Counted from the stretch's first letter, positions 52,701 through 62,430 are shown. The stretch is DNA of 64,000 nt from Leishmania infantum JPCM5 (GCF_000002875.2 NC_009404.2:37501-101500); one strand, 5' to 3'. The notes: generated by a model from the sequence alone, not told the origin. Program-made: numbers and translations.

Positions 52701-55700
52701 CACCAGGGGGGATGGAAATTGCAGCAGGCGCAGCGTTTCGGCACGGCTAAAGAGTGTGCGCGATAGTGCAGACGAGTCGGCGGAGGCGGCGGCGGCGAGC
52801 AGACGGACATCCGTGGTGCAGCTAGCCCGCGCTGCCATGGAGGCGAGCAGCGCTGCCTCAGCAAAGTTCACCGTCAAGTCCTCGTAGCCGCCGTAATCGG
52901 CCAGCAGCTGCATCACCTGCTCGTACAGCAGGTCACTCCACGCCTCTCGGCTGGCTATGATCTCTGCGGCAGCAGCCGCATTCAAACCACCAGCAGACGC
53001 CGGCGGCATCTCGAACAAACCGAGCACACGCGCGTCGGACAGGAGCGTCGTACACACCTGGTACAGCTGGCGGATGAGGGTAGCGTACTTCATGCCAGTG
53101 GCGTCTGGGCGAGTCACATACTTGCGCTGTGCCTGCCGCAGAAGCTCTTTCTCCTGCACACGCAGCGTCAGCAGGATCTCGCGCTGGGGGCTGCGGTGCC
53201 GGATTGCGAGCTGCTCGGCCCAGGCAAACGCGCCATCGAGTCGGCCGAGAAGCTCTAGCTCCTCAGTGGCCACCACTCGCTTGCACTCCCGCCGATACAT
53301 TGGATCCACTGGGGACTGCGGCAGCAGCAGACGGCACTTGAAGACCCAGAGAAGCGTCACGGCAGAAAGCGTGTCCGCGCTGTCACATCCGTTGCTACGA
53401 AGTCGGCGCAGCAGAGCAGCCATCAGCACCCTCTGCCTCTCGAGCACCAAAGACGGCATCGGCGCCGCGGAGGCGACGGCCGTTTCCACCTTTCCAAAGA
53501 CGGAGAGTCGGGTGAGGGCCGTGGCTGAGGTGCGGGATGGCGGCAGCGGCGTCGGCACGCAAGAAGCAAGGTCTGGGAAGCAGGTGCACAGCACTCCCAC
53601 CAACTCTCGCTGAGAGTTGGTCGCCCACTCCTCCAGTGGCGACGCAGCCGCCAAAGGACAGGTCTGCAGAAATGTGGAGAGGCCAGCCAGGGCTTGCAGG
53701 CGTGGATTGTCGGCGAGGCCGATGTCCATAACACGCACCTGCGCACCATAGCGCATACAATCCGCCGCAGCCACCGCCCACGCGCCGCCGAAGAGGTGAC
53801 GCGTGCCGGCGACACCGTGGCGACTGGCAAAGCGGCTCAGCAACAACGGCGCCAGCTGAGCCAGGGCCTCCGTCGTGTCCGCTGGTTTATCGAGGGACAG
53901 CTGGTGCACGCTGCGCCAGAGGGCCAGTTCGAGTTCAGTGAAGAGCGGCAAACGAGCTGTGTAGGTGTCAACGAATGCGGTCATCCGAGCCTGCAGGGCA
54001 GGGAGAAGGGGGTGCACTGTGTGCGCAGGATCCGCCGATGTCACGCTGGAGTACGTGGCTGCCGTGGCGCGAATGTACAAGAGCTGCTGAAGGCATGCAA
54101 AGCCCTCGCGGAACGCTGCAGACTCCCATAGGCGATGAAGTAGCGCTTGTGGGCCTACCGCCGAGTTTGACTGGGCTGTTGGCCTGGCAGCGGATGCCTC
54201 GTTCGCGGTCGTGTTCCATGCCTGCAGTAGGCGTCGCTCCTCTGCCGTGGTAATGTGAGGAGTCGGCACATAGCGGTGCAGCGGGGCCTTGCCGCCCAGC
54301 AGCGGGAAGGGGAGGCCGAGATGCTGCTGAAGCGAGTCCAGAAAGCTTGTGGCGGCATGAACCAGCGCCATGGCGTGGGGTATTGGTGGTTTCATCTTCG
54401 AGGCGGCCTTGCACATCAGCGCTGTGTAGGTGACGAGGGGGATGTAGTTGTCGGTGTGCACACCGTACTCCTCGTTGGCGAGTTGAACCACGAGTCGCGC
54501 GAACGGCGCGGCAAGGCGAAGAAGCTGCTGAAACGTTGCGGGTGGCACAGGAGTTGCATTGTGGCTCGCGAATGCCGCCTGCAGCACACCGCACAGATGA
54601 ACCAGGGCGTTGTTCACGAGGGTGGTGCTGACCACCTGCATCTGCGAGCCCCACAGCGCCGTGAGTGCATCGGCGTGAGGGCCAAGTAGAAGGACAGCAC
54701 GTGTGTAAAGCCGTGCGAGCATCTCTGAGGAGCAAAAGCTCGTCCTCACAAGCGAGAGAGCGCGCTGCGCGAGTTCAGCTGGGAGACGGTGACTTATCCA
54801 CAGCCGACGCGTCTCCGTGACGGCGTCGAGTGGGACGCTGTCGCTGCACTGCTCCAGGACGAAGCACAGCACCAAGTCCTCCAGCCGGTGACGATTGGTG
54901 AGCGTGCGCTTCTCCTTCTGCTTCGCCGCTTCCGCGGCGTCCTTCATGTCGTGCTCGGTGGCGCTGGCCGACTCCGAAAGAAGCCGTTGCAACGCAAGAG
55001 CAGCACGGCCAACACGGCAGCACACAAGAGCCCTTGCCACCGGGTCGCTAGCGGTGGCGGCTTCCTCATCCTCGGCGGCGGCAGCCCTGTCAAGCATCTC
55101 GTCACCGCGGCCACCTAGCCGCAGTGCGCGCAGTACCTCCATCGCCTCGTCAGCAAAAGCGGCAGTATCGTTCTCTTCGGTGTCACCGTCCATTATGCAG
55201 CGTAGCAGCTCAAGTAGCTCCGACTTGAAGCTGGCCCAGTGCCCACTGCGGTTGTGGATGTATCGGTGGAGAATCAGCCTCTCCAAGTCGCCGACGAGGC
55301 TGCTGGGTCGCAGCAGGCAGCTTGTCCGCAGTAACGTGAATACACTTGGCGCACCGGCAGAGAGCGCATCGCTGAGCTGCGCAGTCCCGGGGTGTTGGGA
55401 GTCAGCATGAAAGCCAACAGAAACAAACGTCTGGTGGTACCGCAGCAGACGCGAGAGCAAGCGTACCGGAGGTGCGCTCAGAGACGCGACGGAGTTGGCC
55501 GCTTCGTCCGCGCTCTTGGCATCTTGCGACGATTGGTGCCGCTCCTGTGCCACGACGGATGCGTGGGCGCCGAGGGCGAAGCTCTCTGCAGATGGGATTG
55601 CTACCGGTTTCACGTACAGCTCAACGGCGCGGTTGCGCATGGCACGTGAGATCTCGCCGTAGCGCGGGTTCAGCGTAGCGAAGAGGCGGAAGCGAGGGTG

Positions 55701-58700
55701 CGGCCGAATCATGCGCACCTCGTCGTTAACGACACCCTGTTCATTGATGAAGAGAACGCCATTTGGCTCCACGAGTGGGTTCAGTCGGTCCAGCACGCTC
55801 GCATTGCAGTAGTTCACGTTGTCCAAAACGAGCCAGTGCCCCTGCAGCATCGCCTCCAGCACGAGAGAGTCACGCCACTCGAACTCGCCTTGCTTGCCCT
55901 CCACCTGATCGAATCCGCCCAGCAAGTCCACTGTGTCGCAGCTCGCGGTCATGGAAAAGGTCACTAGCCTTGCCCCGGCAAGGGCGGCGGCGGTGCGCAG
56001 TGCGAAGGTCTTACCGGCGCCGGAGGGACCGACCAGCAAGGCAAACTGATTCTGCTCAACGCACACCAGCAGCGACTTGACAAGGTGCGCCTGTGAAGGA
56101 AGGAGCAGCAAGGAGCTAAGTTGCTGTGCTTCCGAGGCGCTGATGGTGGCTGTCTCGCGCTGCATGAGTCGTTGCTTGGCGAAGTAAACGGTGTTGTTGT
56201 GGATGAGGAAGTCGGAGTCGCACCCGTGTTCCACGTCTCTCTCGACTTCTTCCTTGGAGAAGCACGACTCGAGCGCTAGGCGGCACCGCGCCGCATCCTC
56301 ATCGGTGCGCATGCGCTGGAGAAAAAGCATGTCGGCAAACGACGTCGGTCGCTCACGCGCCTCGTACGACTGCAAAAGCTTCGCCCAGCGCAACACATCG
56401 CGTAGGTTGAACTCCCACGGGCTTCCCCGCAAGCCGTACGCTCGGCGCACCATTATGTCGTACTGCAGTCGGTCCACGAAGTTCACCATGCGCCGCAGCG
56501 TCGCCTCTTCGATGTCCGGGCACACTGCCTGGGCAATCACAATCAGGTCGCTCACCTCGAACGCCTCGACGTGTACCTTGATGAATCGATTGATGAAGCT
56601 GCAAGGCAGGCCTTTGCGACCGCCACCCTCCAGCAGCGGGTTCTGGCACGCAAACACGCGGAAGTCGGCGTGAGCGTGAAACTCTTCGTTCAGCTCAGGG
56701 ATAAAAACGGAGGAGCGGTGGTCGAGCAAGGCGTTCAGGCCCTCCAGCACTGACTGACTCGCCAGGTTCAGCTCGTCTAGAATTACCCACGAGCCCTGCT
56801 TCAGGGCTCGCAAAAGAACGCCATCCGACCATGCAAACTGCGGGCTCTTCACAGGACCTCGCCCACCGCGCGGCTGCTGTCGCTCCAGTTCATCCCCCAC
56901 CGTCGCGGCAGACTCCTCTCCCTCTGCCGCGGCCTCCTGCTCAGTGGCATCACTGGGACTCGGCAGGTACGTACCAAAGAGGTCCATGATGTCCGTCTGC
57001 TCGCTCAAATTGATGCGCACCACCGATCGATCCAGCGCGCAGCCGAGAGCTTCCACGATGCTGGTTTTACCCACGCCCGGGCTACCTTCCAGGAGAACTG
57101 CCTTCTTCACGAGGCTCGCCCGCATCAGCTTGGACAAATTGCGCCGCGTTGCCGGGGCGCCGAAGAAGAAGCGGCCCTGCATCGATGGCGGCAGCTGCGG
57201 CTCCGCCATGCCCTCGCACACCTCCCAGAAGGGCTTCGCAAGCAGGGCATTGTGGTCGATCGGCGCATGCCCGGACTGCATCACCTCCTGCACCGCCTGC
57301 GACGTGCAGCTGCTCTTCAACACCGCACACGACGCCTCCGACTGCCCAGTGCCAACACCGATGCCATCGAGAATGACAGCGTCGAGTCCCTGCAGAAAGG
57401 CGACCTCCGGCGGGCACCGGCCATGGGCAGCGTTCATGAAAGACACCCAGCTGATGATGTCACGGATACTAATGTGCTGAGGTGAGCTAGATGTGGTGGT
57501 CGACTGCGAGACGTGGTAGAGCACCGCAGCCATGTGAGGGGCCCACACCGCCAGCTCCGCCTCTAGGCGGTTCGACAGAATCATGCTCACCTCCGTTACG
57601 TCTGTAGTGGGGCGGACGTAGATCTCCGTGAAGCGGTTGCGAAGGGCGGGCGATAACTCCTTCTTGCCAAAATCACCACCAGGATTCATGGTTGCCATGA
57701 CAAGAAACCGTTCGTGCGCCACGATGCAGTCGGCGCTGCTCTTCTCCGCCAGCGTAACGCTGCGCGAGGGCTCCAGCACGCTGTTCAGTCGCTCCAAAAC
57801 GCTGTCCTCAGTGAGTGAAATCTCATCCAGCACAAACATGTCACCGTTGAGCATGCTCTGCACCAGTGGGCCGTTGCGCCACTCAAACAACGCCTGATCG
57901 CGCCGGTCCGGTGGCGAGGGTCGCAGACTGCCGAGAAAGTCCGATGCCTCTGTGTGCTGGTGGCAGTTGAGGATGTGGAGCGGAATGCCGAGCAGTGCCG
58001 CCCACAGCTGGCACACCGTGGTCTTGCTGCTCCCGGTTTCGCCAACGAGCAGGACGGGCTCTTTGTGCTCCAGGCAAATTCCTACAATGGTGAATAGGCG
58101 CTGCATGGACTCCGTCCAGACAATTTTGAACTCGTCAATGACGCCACTCTCAACCTGACTAAAGTAGCGCTGTACAAACAACCAGTGCGATGGGTGATAA
58201 ATGGTCTTGTCGTCCAGCTCCGTCTTGGTCACCGACTCGATGACATCTCGCACAACCTGGCGCTCGCTGGGCTTGCGGCACCGCTCTCCCAGAAGCAGAA
58301 AGCCGTGCTCCGCCAGCTGCTGATACGTTTCTGGTCGACGCTCCGCCCACCGAAACAAATCGCGAGGCGTGATGAACCCATGACGGCCGGCAAAGATCTG
58401 CGAGCTCTGGCGGTGAATTTGCAGCGCTGTCATCACCTCCACCATTTTATCAGCAAAACTCTGAGGAAGTGAGTAGCGGCGGCACAGAATAGTGCTGATC
58501 TCCGTTGTTGGGATCTCGTCCACTGTAATCTCAAGAAAGCGGTTTCGAAAGGCGCGCGAGAGCATCTTTCGGCCACTGTAAATGCCGGCAGGATTCTGAG
58601 TCGCAAAGATGCGAAGCTGAGGATGCGGCTTTATGGTTTCTTGAGTGTCAGCAACAAACAGCTCGCAGTTGTCATCCAGAAGACGGTTAAGGGCTTCGAG

Positions 58701-61217
58701 CACGTCAGTCGGTGCAAGATTCAGCTCATCCAACACCACCCAGTAGCCGTGGCGAACAGCCTTCACGAGAATTCCGTCCACGTAGCGCAGCTTTCCGAGC
58801 TCATCTGTGACGTAGTGACCCAGGTACTCCTGAACCTCGGTGCTGTCGTGGTTGTTGATACGCACAAACTTATTGCCGGTGATCTCGGCCAGATATTTCA
58901 CCATGGAACTCTTGCCAGAGGACGTAGGGCCCTCGAGCAGCACCGGACGATTTGCAAACACTGCGCGGCTGAGATTCGTCAGGTGGCCTTTGACGCTGTT
59001 GGTGAGGATGAACGCCTCGTCGCAGTACGGAACCTCGGTACCAGCAGGAATCCACATGTGCTCGTACGCGATAAACGACCCGTTCTTCGGGGCGGCCGGC
59101 AAGGTGGGGGAGTTGGGACGCTTGCCACGAAAGATATTCTTGACAATGAGCTGCTCCACGACCACGTGGAACTGACGCTGCAGAGGAGTCGCAAACCCAA
59201 GAAGTAGGCCGTCAAACAAGGCGATCGCAAAGCCGTAAAGTGGGGTGGCGCGGCGCACGTAAGAGAGGGCTCGTGTGAGTGTGCGCAGGCTAAACGACGG
59301 CGCTTTCGACTCGCCGTCCAAGGCGCAGAGCTTCGTTTTCGCATTGTTCACACAGTCGAGGAAAAAGTCAGTAATTTCGTCTACCTTTGCGTCTGCCGTG
59401 AGGAAGCCTATGTACGCCCTCACCACAATGCTAATGTCGTTGCGGTTAAATGGTTCGCTCACGTAGTACTCGACAAACCGCGAACGCAGAGACGGCGGCA
59501 AGTCTTTTTTGCCGACGTCAGTCGGAGGATTCATGTTCGCGAAAACGTGGAAGTTCTTGTGGCGCATGATCGGCTCTGAAGAGTCCTTGTCCGTGAGAAA
59601 AAGGCGGTCGACATCGCCAAGCACAGAGGAGACGCGCTCCAGCACCTCGGTACTGGCCAGATTGAGCTCATCCAGCAGAATCCAGTGGCCCTCGCGCCAC
59701 GCCTTGACAAGGGAGCCTTCCTCGAAGCAAAACGCGAAGTTGGTTCTCGTGTTTTCTACAGTGTTCAGCAGCTCGTTGGCCTTCTGTTCCAGATCTTCCC
59801 ACTGCTGCTGCATCGCTGCATCGTACTTCACCTTTGCGCTCTTTGCCCTAAAAGAGCCGCAACCCTTGATGATCTGGCTCAGCGCACGGCCCCATTTCCG
59901 GCCATTGACGGACTGCTGAAGAATATTGAGAAACTGTGCGTTTTTCTCAACATTGAAGCATGCCGCAAAGAGCTCCGTAAATCCGTTGTACAGGTCCCGC
60001 ACCGTCACACCAACATCCAACGGCTTCCATCCGCCCATGAAATCCGACGAGTCCGTCTGCTGATTGAGATTGTGCACGATTAGCGACTGGCCCAGCTGAT
60101 CCGCCAGATACTGCACAATAAACGTCTTTCCTACGCCTGTTTCGCCAGTCAGAAGCACGTGCTCGTGCGATTCTACGGCCGCCGCAAGCCTCTCCAAGAG
60201 GGACATGGCGTGCGTGGTTGGCGCGAATGCAATGCGGCTGTCGCGCAAGAGCCCGGAGACAGTGGAGATGAGCGGAATGCACACCCTGCCCACTGAGTAC
60301 ATGTCTGTGGTCAGTGACTCCTGTGGTCTGCACTCCAGGACAAGAGGCTCAGCAACATTGATCGGTACCCCGCAAGCTTCCGAAATCAGCTTCAGAACTC
60401 CAGCACGCTCATTTCCTGGAGGGTACTTTGCTACAAGGCAGTCGAACGCCTCCTTCACCATTGTCTCGCGCGTGCGGGACGAGATAAACGCCAGTGTGTT
60501 TTTGCTATTAGCATTATCAATACAAAGCGTGCTTGGCAGACGCTTACTTACTCGTTTACTCCACCTTAGCAGATTCTGCAGCCCCACGAGTCTTGTGCCA
60601 GACGTTGGGGAAGCCAATGCCGCGAGGCTTTGAATGATGGACAACGGAACGTTGCTGTATGTATGGTTGACAATGGCGCACATTTCTTCCGCTGGGAGGT
60701 TTTCCATGATCACGGTGCCCCAAAGCTCGGCATACGGTACGGAGTTTGACTTGCGTGTGAGTACGGCTGCACCGGAGGAGTACAGCTGCTGAGTTGCAAT
60801 CAGCCTGAACCCGCTGTGCGCGCGCAGAAACTTGCTCTTGTCCGGAATAAAGAGGGTCGAGCTCTCAAGGAGGGAAAGGAGCACGGCAAAGACATCGAAC
60901 GAAGCGAGGTCGATATCCTCCATGAGAACCCAATAGCCCTTCTGCACAGCGACCGTCAGCGGCCCCGGAACCCACTGGAAGGTTCCAGGGGTTTGAGTCG
61001 CGCTAAACTTGCCGAGAAGATCCTTGCTGTCGAACGTGTCGTCTACGTTTACTTGGATCATTGTTTCCTTTGCCGCGTACTTCTCCGCTAAATGAAGCAC
61101 AGATGCGCTCTTTCCACATCCGATCTCCCCTTGAATGAGGATTGCATTGCTGGTCTCCAGCGCCAGCTGGATGCTCTCCAGATTCCGCGTCACTGTTGGC
61201 GTGAGGATCATTACCAT
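46740..61217 (-). CDS. MDN1: Midasin, dynein-like AAA+ ATPase of 60S ribosome maturation
   Basis: A 4825-residue protein with full midasin architecture. Six AAA+ modules are marked by Walker A motifs GEIGCGKS (30-37), GETGVGKT (358-365), GPTSSGKS (763-770), GETGSSKT (1059-1066), GSPGVGKT (1378-1385) and GPSGAGKT (1730-1737), with Walker B strands such as VLLDELNLAS and VLDEISLTE. A long helical linker follows to about 3950, then an Asp/Glu-rich region (about 3950-4480), and a C-terminal MIDAS domain with DDSLSM (4571-4576). Midasin (Rea1) pulls assembly factors such as Rsa4 and Ytm1 off pre-60S particles in the nucleolus and nucleoplasm. The ATG at 61215-61217 was chosen over an in-frame GTG two codons upstream. 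It is the first gene of the minus-strand array, next to the strand-switch region, and its 5' part is more A/T-rich than the rest. Confidence 0.97.
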   Translation of the reverse strand: MVMILTPTVTRNLESIQLALETSNAILIQGEIGCGKSASVLHLAEKYAAKETMIQVNVDDTFDSKDLLGKFSATQTPGTFQWVPGPLTVAVQKGYWVLMEDIDLASFDVFAVLLSLLESSTLFIPDKSKFLRAHSGFRLIATQQLYSSGAAVLTRKSNSVPYAELWGTVIMENLPAEEMCAIVNHTYSNVPLSIIQSLAALASPTSGTRLVGLQNLLRWSKRVSKRLPSTLCIDNANSKNTLAFISSRTRETMVKEAFDCLVAKYPPGNERAGVLKLISEACGVPINVAEPLVLECRPQESLTTDMYSVGRVCIPLISTVSGLLRDSRIAFAPTTHAMSLLERLAAAVESHEHVLLTGETGVGKTFIVQYLADQLGQSLIVHNLNQQTDSSDFMGGWKPLDVGVTVRDLYNGFTELFAACFNVEKNAQFLNILQQSVNGRKWGRALSQIIKGCGSFRAKSAKVKYDAAMQQQWEDLEQKANELLNTVENTRTNFAFCFEEGSLVKAWREGHWILLDELNLASTEVLERVSSVLGDVDRLFLTDKDSSEPIMRHKNFHVFANMNPPTDVGKKDLPPSLRSRFVEYYVSEPFNRNDISIVVRAYIGFLTADAKVDEITDFFLDCVNNAKTKLCALDGESKAPSFSLRTLTRALSYVRRATPLYGFAIALFDGLLLGFATPLQRQFHVVVEQLIVKNIFRGKRPNSPTLPAAPKNGSFIAYEHMWIPAGTEVPYCDEAFILTNSVKGHLTNLSRAVFANRPVLLEGPTSSGKSSMVKYLAEITGNKFVRINNHDSTEVQEYLGHYVTDELGKLRYVDGILVKAVRHGYWVVLDELNLAPTDVLEALNRLLDDNCELFVADTQETIKPHPQLRIFATQNPAGIYSGRKMLSRAFRNRFLEITVDEIPTTEISTILCRRYSLPQSFADKMVEVMTALQIHRQSSQIFAGRHGFITPRDLFRWAERRPETYQQLAEHGFLLLGERCRKPSERQVVRDVIESVTKTELDDKTIYHPSHWLFVQRYFSQVESGVIDEFKIVWTESMQRLFTIVGICLEHKEPVLLVGETGSSKTTVCQLWAALLGIPLHILNCHQHTEASDFLGSLRPSPPDRRDQALFEWRNGPLVQSMLNGDMFVLDEISLTEDSVLERLNSVLEPSRSVTLAEKSSADCIVAHERFLVMATMNPGGDFGKKELSPALRNRFTEIYVRPTTDVTEVSMILSNRLEAELAVWAPHMAAVLYHVSQSTTTSSSPQHISIRDIISWVSFMNAAHGRCPPEVAFLQGLDAVILDGIGVGTGQSEASCAVLKSSCTSQAVQEVMQSGHAPIDHNALLAKPFWEVCEGMAEPQLPPSMQGRFFFGAPATRRNLSKLMRASLVKKAVLLEGSPGVGKTSIVEALGCALDRSVVRINLSEQTDIMDLFGTYLPSPSDATEQEAAAEGEESAATVGDELERQQPRGGRGPVKSPQFAWSDGVLLRALKQGSWVILDELNLASQSVLEGLNALLDHRSSVFIPELNEEFHAHADFRVFACQNPLLEGGGRKGLPCSFINRFIKVHVEAFEVSDLIVIAQAVCPDIEEATLRRMVNFVDRLQYDIMVRRAYGLRGSPWEFNLRDVLRWAKLLQSYEARERPTSFADMLFLQRMRTDEDAARCRLALESCFSKEEVERDVEHGCDSDFLIHNNTVYFAKQRLMQRETATISASEAQQLSSLLLLPSQAHLVKSLLVCVEQNQFALLVGPSGAGKTFALRTAAALAGARLVTFSMTASCDTVDLLGGFDQVEGKQGEFEWRDSLVLEAMLQGHWLVLDNVNYCNASVLDRLNPLVEPNGVLFINEQGVVNDEVRMIRPHPRFRLFATLNPRYGEISRAMRNRAVELYVKPVAIPSAESFALGAHASVVAQERHQSSQDAKSADEAANSVASLSAPPVRLLSRLLRYHQTFVSVGFHADSQHPGTAQLSDALSAGAPSVFTLLRTSCLLRPSSLVGDLERLILHRYIHNRSGHWASFKSELLELLRCIMDGDTEENDTAAFADEAMEVLRALRLGGRGDEMLDRAAAAEDEEAATASDPVARALVCCRVGRAALALQRLLSESASATEHDMKDAAEAAKQKEKRTLTNRHRLEDLVLCFVLEQCSDSVPLDAVTETRRLWISHRLPAELAQRALSLVRTSFCSSEMLARLYTRAVLLLGPHADALTALWGSQMQVVSTTLVNNALVHLCGVLQAAFASHNATPVPPATFQQLLRLAAPFARLVVQLANEEYGVHTDNYIPLVTYTALMCKAASKMKPPIPHAMALVHAATSFLDSLQQHLGLPFPLLGGKAPLHRYVPTPHITTAEERRLLQAWNTTANEASAARPTAQSNSAVGPQALLHRLWESAAFREGFACLQQLLYIRATAATYSSVTSADPAHTVHPLLPALQARMTAFVDTYTARLPLFTELELALWRSVHQLSLDKPADTTEALAQLAPLLLSRFASRHGVAGTRHLFGGAWAVAAADCMRYGAQVRVMDIGLADNPRLQALAGLSTFLQTCPLAAASPLEEWATNSQRELVGVLCTCFPDLASCVPTPLPPSRTSATALTRLSVFGKVETAVASAAPMPSLVLERQRVLMAALLRRLRSNGCDSADTLSAVTLLWVFKCRLLLPQSPVDPMYRRECKRVVATEELELLGRLDGAFAWAEQLAIRHRSPQREILLTLRVQEKELLRQAQRKYVTRPDATGMKYATLIRQLYQVCTTLLSDARVLGLFEMPPASAGGLNAAAAAEIIASREAWSDLLYEQVMQLLADYGGYEDLTVNFAEAALLASMAARASCTTDVRLLAAAASADSSALSRTLFSRAETLRLLQFPSPLVHVLPMPPLQHTASLLRHRVVYLDSCLSLLSGTAPQGTSRDFVEDVFAQYRSLFRQIEEWEVQERQADQLAVMYKEKATVIEGDDEKLIRKLKELYPSYEAEFSIDALEDDAAESSDRKKTEEQLEGRRAKFARILFKERDGFYLRHLVEVHRTFYWRLISCRMKEAATAPSACSAKSPQSTALLAAFQNRFDALAAELHTFPASSGSTSGVAGMEEQLLLNGFAARVSLLREEMRGTAVSLEERKEAAFNIFLDTDVYELSRFSAPLQTLLDAVQRLAEQYPDTPSLQRCLRIGHKIATLPAMSTPLMKVMAGCEVLLRECYEWERNASHEVSLMRHMTALSSFVLRWRRLELHCWAHVFQAKRAELELQAAQQWFTLYDLLLGEAVPCEPDGEGHHTVAVWDAETPLLRHCRTAFQRASKFMWDAIFGDFSVRLRILQGFGFQLLAAESAQAPLANTVLHVCDFFAQFEPLVQQQRDKAVQPIEEDIAEFAKIMRWEDANYYAVRATAEKSHMKMARVLGTLEEVLRTPVLAVITAEEQRCEDDASLGFALPVKVDSKSKKARQARKPAEAAGKGAKQGIKRQRNGKAVSAAADNPSLEAVATAEDPALQLLSRNVYLDQVHTFLRDAAHEVIENVTALQKPKTPNQMKARALKTLFGRLSEAGVPHTHENQVGDWGVLFFTTEALLGCCETHRDQTAAVARAGAAAAEQYRFARWLQRLREVERKPHHDLSAAQAKRGTGIAESLFSNAVHVATVLCELFHLDEQLRVLEVTVQHSVLASDGDTDGGVVSHAVPRVFLDDAVEVACLVQSVCSGLGWMTQQPHMVAKTTAEAHGLVHELAGVSNELWSLCTSYEPLRLSAASTVPPGISKYYFDALHRVLGVVCRIQACDVANIAAAAKPLVDAVTDMLARHEQPSAQMRERLATEAKRRRTEQLPKPWAQRLRHAVEEVSDALVPCGEGASVVLEDDVRMPSTTATTDAEAKVSGHCDSESDTDAPQLESAVYARYTMHGAAVHEALQRLVPILEDLLASPVSSEGATAATVVTSSALPSVCTLAAREREELLPRLSVCRREVQRVRDAWCTVLEAQCFFGVVVARLFTVLLKKGFCKTEDEEPDDGEGDGEGGQQQNGTGMDDGQGEKDVTDQIDNEDQLMNMKDKEEQQADEQRQGEKDEGEEDTAADVETDFNGQKEHRSESDGEGDEEGEESDKEMGDVDDGTEQERKKAKKDAGDADDMNEDAGDAAEEVPEDDLAEGDEHREDNEETGSFEDKADEIRDADEDRSCEHDVVGDDDKSEMDEDGSSDGDSVEHSDTDGEERDESARDDKLPSDADEEPEESDVASEERVDSDAATDAERSELGEEEVEQRDNSENAGDVSDIEDASDGPDENVYEGGQQDDREGDEATENQDKDKKDTSAKVRKEQAANEEEQPGTEQEQDDAGQNWKQQQEQNEQAQRRDNAEQTRSQHNPYRAVKEALQRHQRQMQQLNLNQHVKVTDEKDEPKAEKPPKPDQAGEQEDVEEFDFEEDGDREGLAAAEHTEAKPTETDAYEGEESHNDASGDEDGIGEDEDDSADAPQETRRKCRQNRDELTELEEKEAAATSQKMKSKKKVRTTADDEDASASEDQEDDDTTKKDDQDAAAEANVKLERGRQLWLEQETAVHGLSQQLCEQLRLILAPTLADKLQGDYKTGKRLNMKRIIPYIASQFKKDRIWLRRTKPSKRTYQILVALDDSLSMQCNNAGVLSCRAVALIAKALQQLEVGEFGVACFGKETHVVHPLEEPFLADSGPRLFSEITFEQKSTNMKLLLETTLGYLDDARDRMRGQTRSTTQQLQQIMFIIGDGQITENRDDLRQLMVRAEENHQMVVFVLLDIRAAEGDTATPSAGPSAAPAAAAPLRAKTLQGLSTAERLRRLKADREARLLRVQSNSILDMQVVEFQAGRVVRRPYMEDFPFPYYLIIRDIQNLPEIIADAMRQWFELLNAGA

Positions 61218-61245
61218 TTCCACCGCGAAACCTCTGTGACTGAAA
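61218..61245 (-). promoter_or_regulatory. Trans-splice acceptor of midasin
   Basis: On the minus strand a tract of C and T (cccaacccttttttttccc) is followed by tttCAG and tcaCAG a few bases later, about 20-30 bases before the midasin ATG. The in-frame GTG lies downstream of the acceptor, so the first AUG of the mRNA is the one at 61217. Confidence 0.6.
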
Positions 61246-62430
61246 CCCAGTGGGAAAAAAAGGGTTGGGAAACGTGATTAAAGGAGAAGTAAGAGCACCG
61301 CAACGGATGCATTCATGAAGCAAGAAAGCGAATAAGCTCCGCAAGGCGCAGAAGATGAGAAGATCATGAGAGACAGCGCCACCACCAGGCATGTCAGCCA
61401 GAGGACTGGCTTCCTTGTTCCTCCTGAACTTTGCAACGCTGCTCCACTAATAGCTGAAGAGGCGATAAGCACCTCCCCAGGTGCAGCACTTGAAACTGGT
61501 TTTGCAAGACAGCGATCATATGCATGCCCTCGATCGATCAAAGCATGAGTTTCTAACATAGGGAAGAGCAACTCTTTATTGTGTTTCATTGGCTGTGCTC
61601 CTGGTGCACCATTGATCCAATAGCAAGTCAAACGGGGGGCAGGCGACGCCACCCTTGTCCAGTGCCTCAAAAACACCCACCAATGCTTCTTAGGATGAGG
61701 CCTCTATTGACCAGGCGAAACAGCTTTCTGCGAGCCAGAGGGCATCACCTTTGTATGTATCATGAGTCGCCAGAAAAGGTGCAAAAATGACTGCAGCACG
61801 CTCGCAAAACGCATGACATACGTCGTTGAGCAAGCGCAGTCTTTTTACAGCGGCGCGATGGAAACGGCCATATACTGCTCTGGCGCACACTCCGACAAAG
61901 CAAGTGAAGTATCGCAAGCGACTTTCTACACATCGATGGTGGTGAGGGGGGCCGTGATGAGAACAAAACTCTCTCGAACCCCCAAGAGCCAAGGCTTCGA
62001 CAAAGCCACACTAAGCACGATCCGTCTCCCAGATATACGAATGGCGCATACATGAAGGAGAAAGGGGGACTGGATAGCAGCGAGACCACCTGAAGTTGTG
62101 ATTCCGCCACTTCCCTTCCACTGATGCCTCCTCGCGTCTGAGGGCCCCCGTTCGCTTCAGGAACTCGTGAAATGGCCTAACCACGTAAGCACCCGGTTCC
62201 TGTGAGGCTGCCTTGAGGTGATCACTCCTCACTGGAGAAACGCTCCTTGAAAGCTGTACAACACTAGATGTCATGCCAACCCACAGATTGGCAGGACGAG
62301 TGAAACTCACGAGCTCAAGCTCGCAAGACTTGCTGTACTGTGCCCCAACCTCGCTTTCAAGCCGAATCTCGATTTGTGGAAAAACAATCCTATGAGCTAG
62401 ACCTGCTCCTCCAGCAAGCTAACGAAGTGG
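61246..62430. other. Divergent strand-switch region (putative bidirectional transcription start)
   Basis: To the left all genes are on the minus strand; to the right all are on the plus strand. The 1.2 kb between is less GC-rich than the array, without microsatellites, and has no convincing gene. In trypanosomatids divergent switch regions are the sites where RNA polymerase II starts in both directions, with acetylated histones and variant nucleosomes rather than a TATA-type promoter. The orientation change is read directly; the promoter role is established knowledge for such regions, applied here by inference. Confidence 0.75.
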
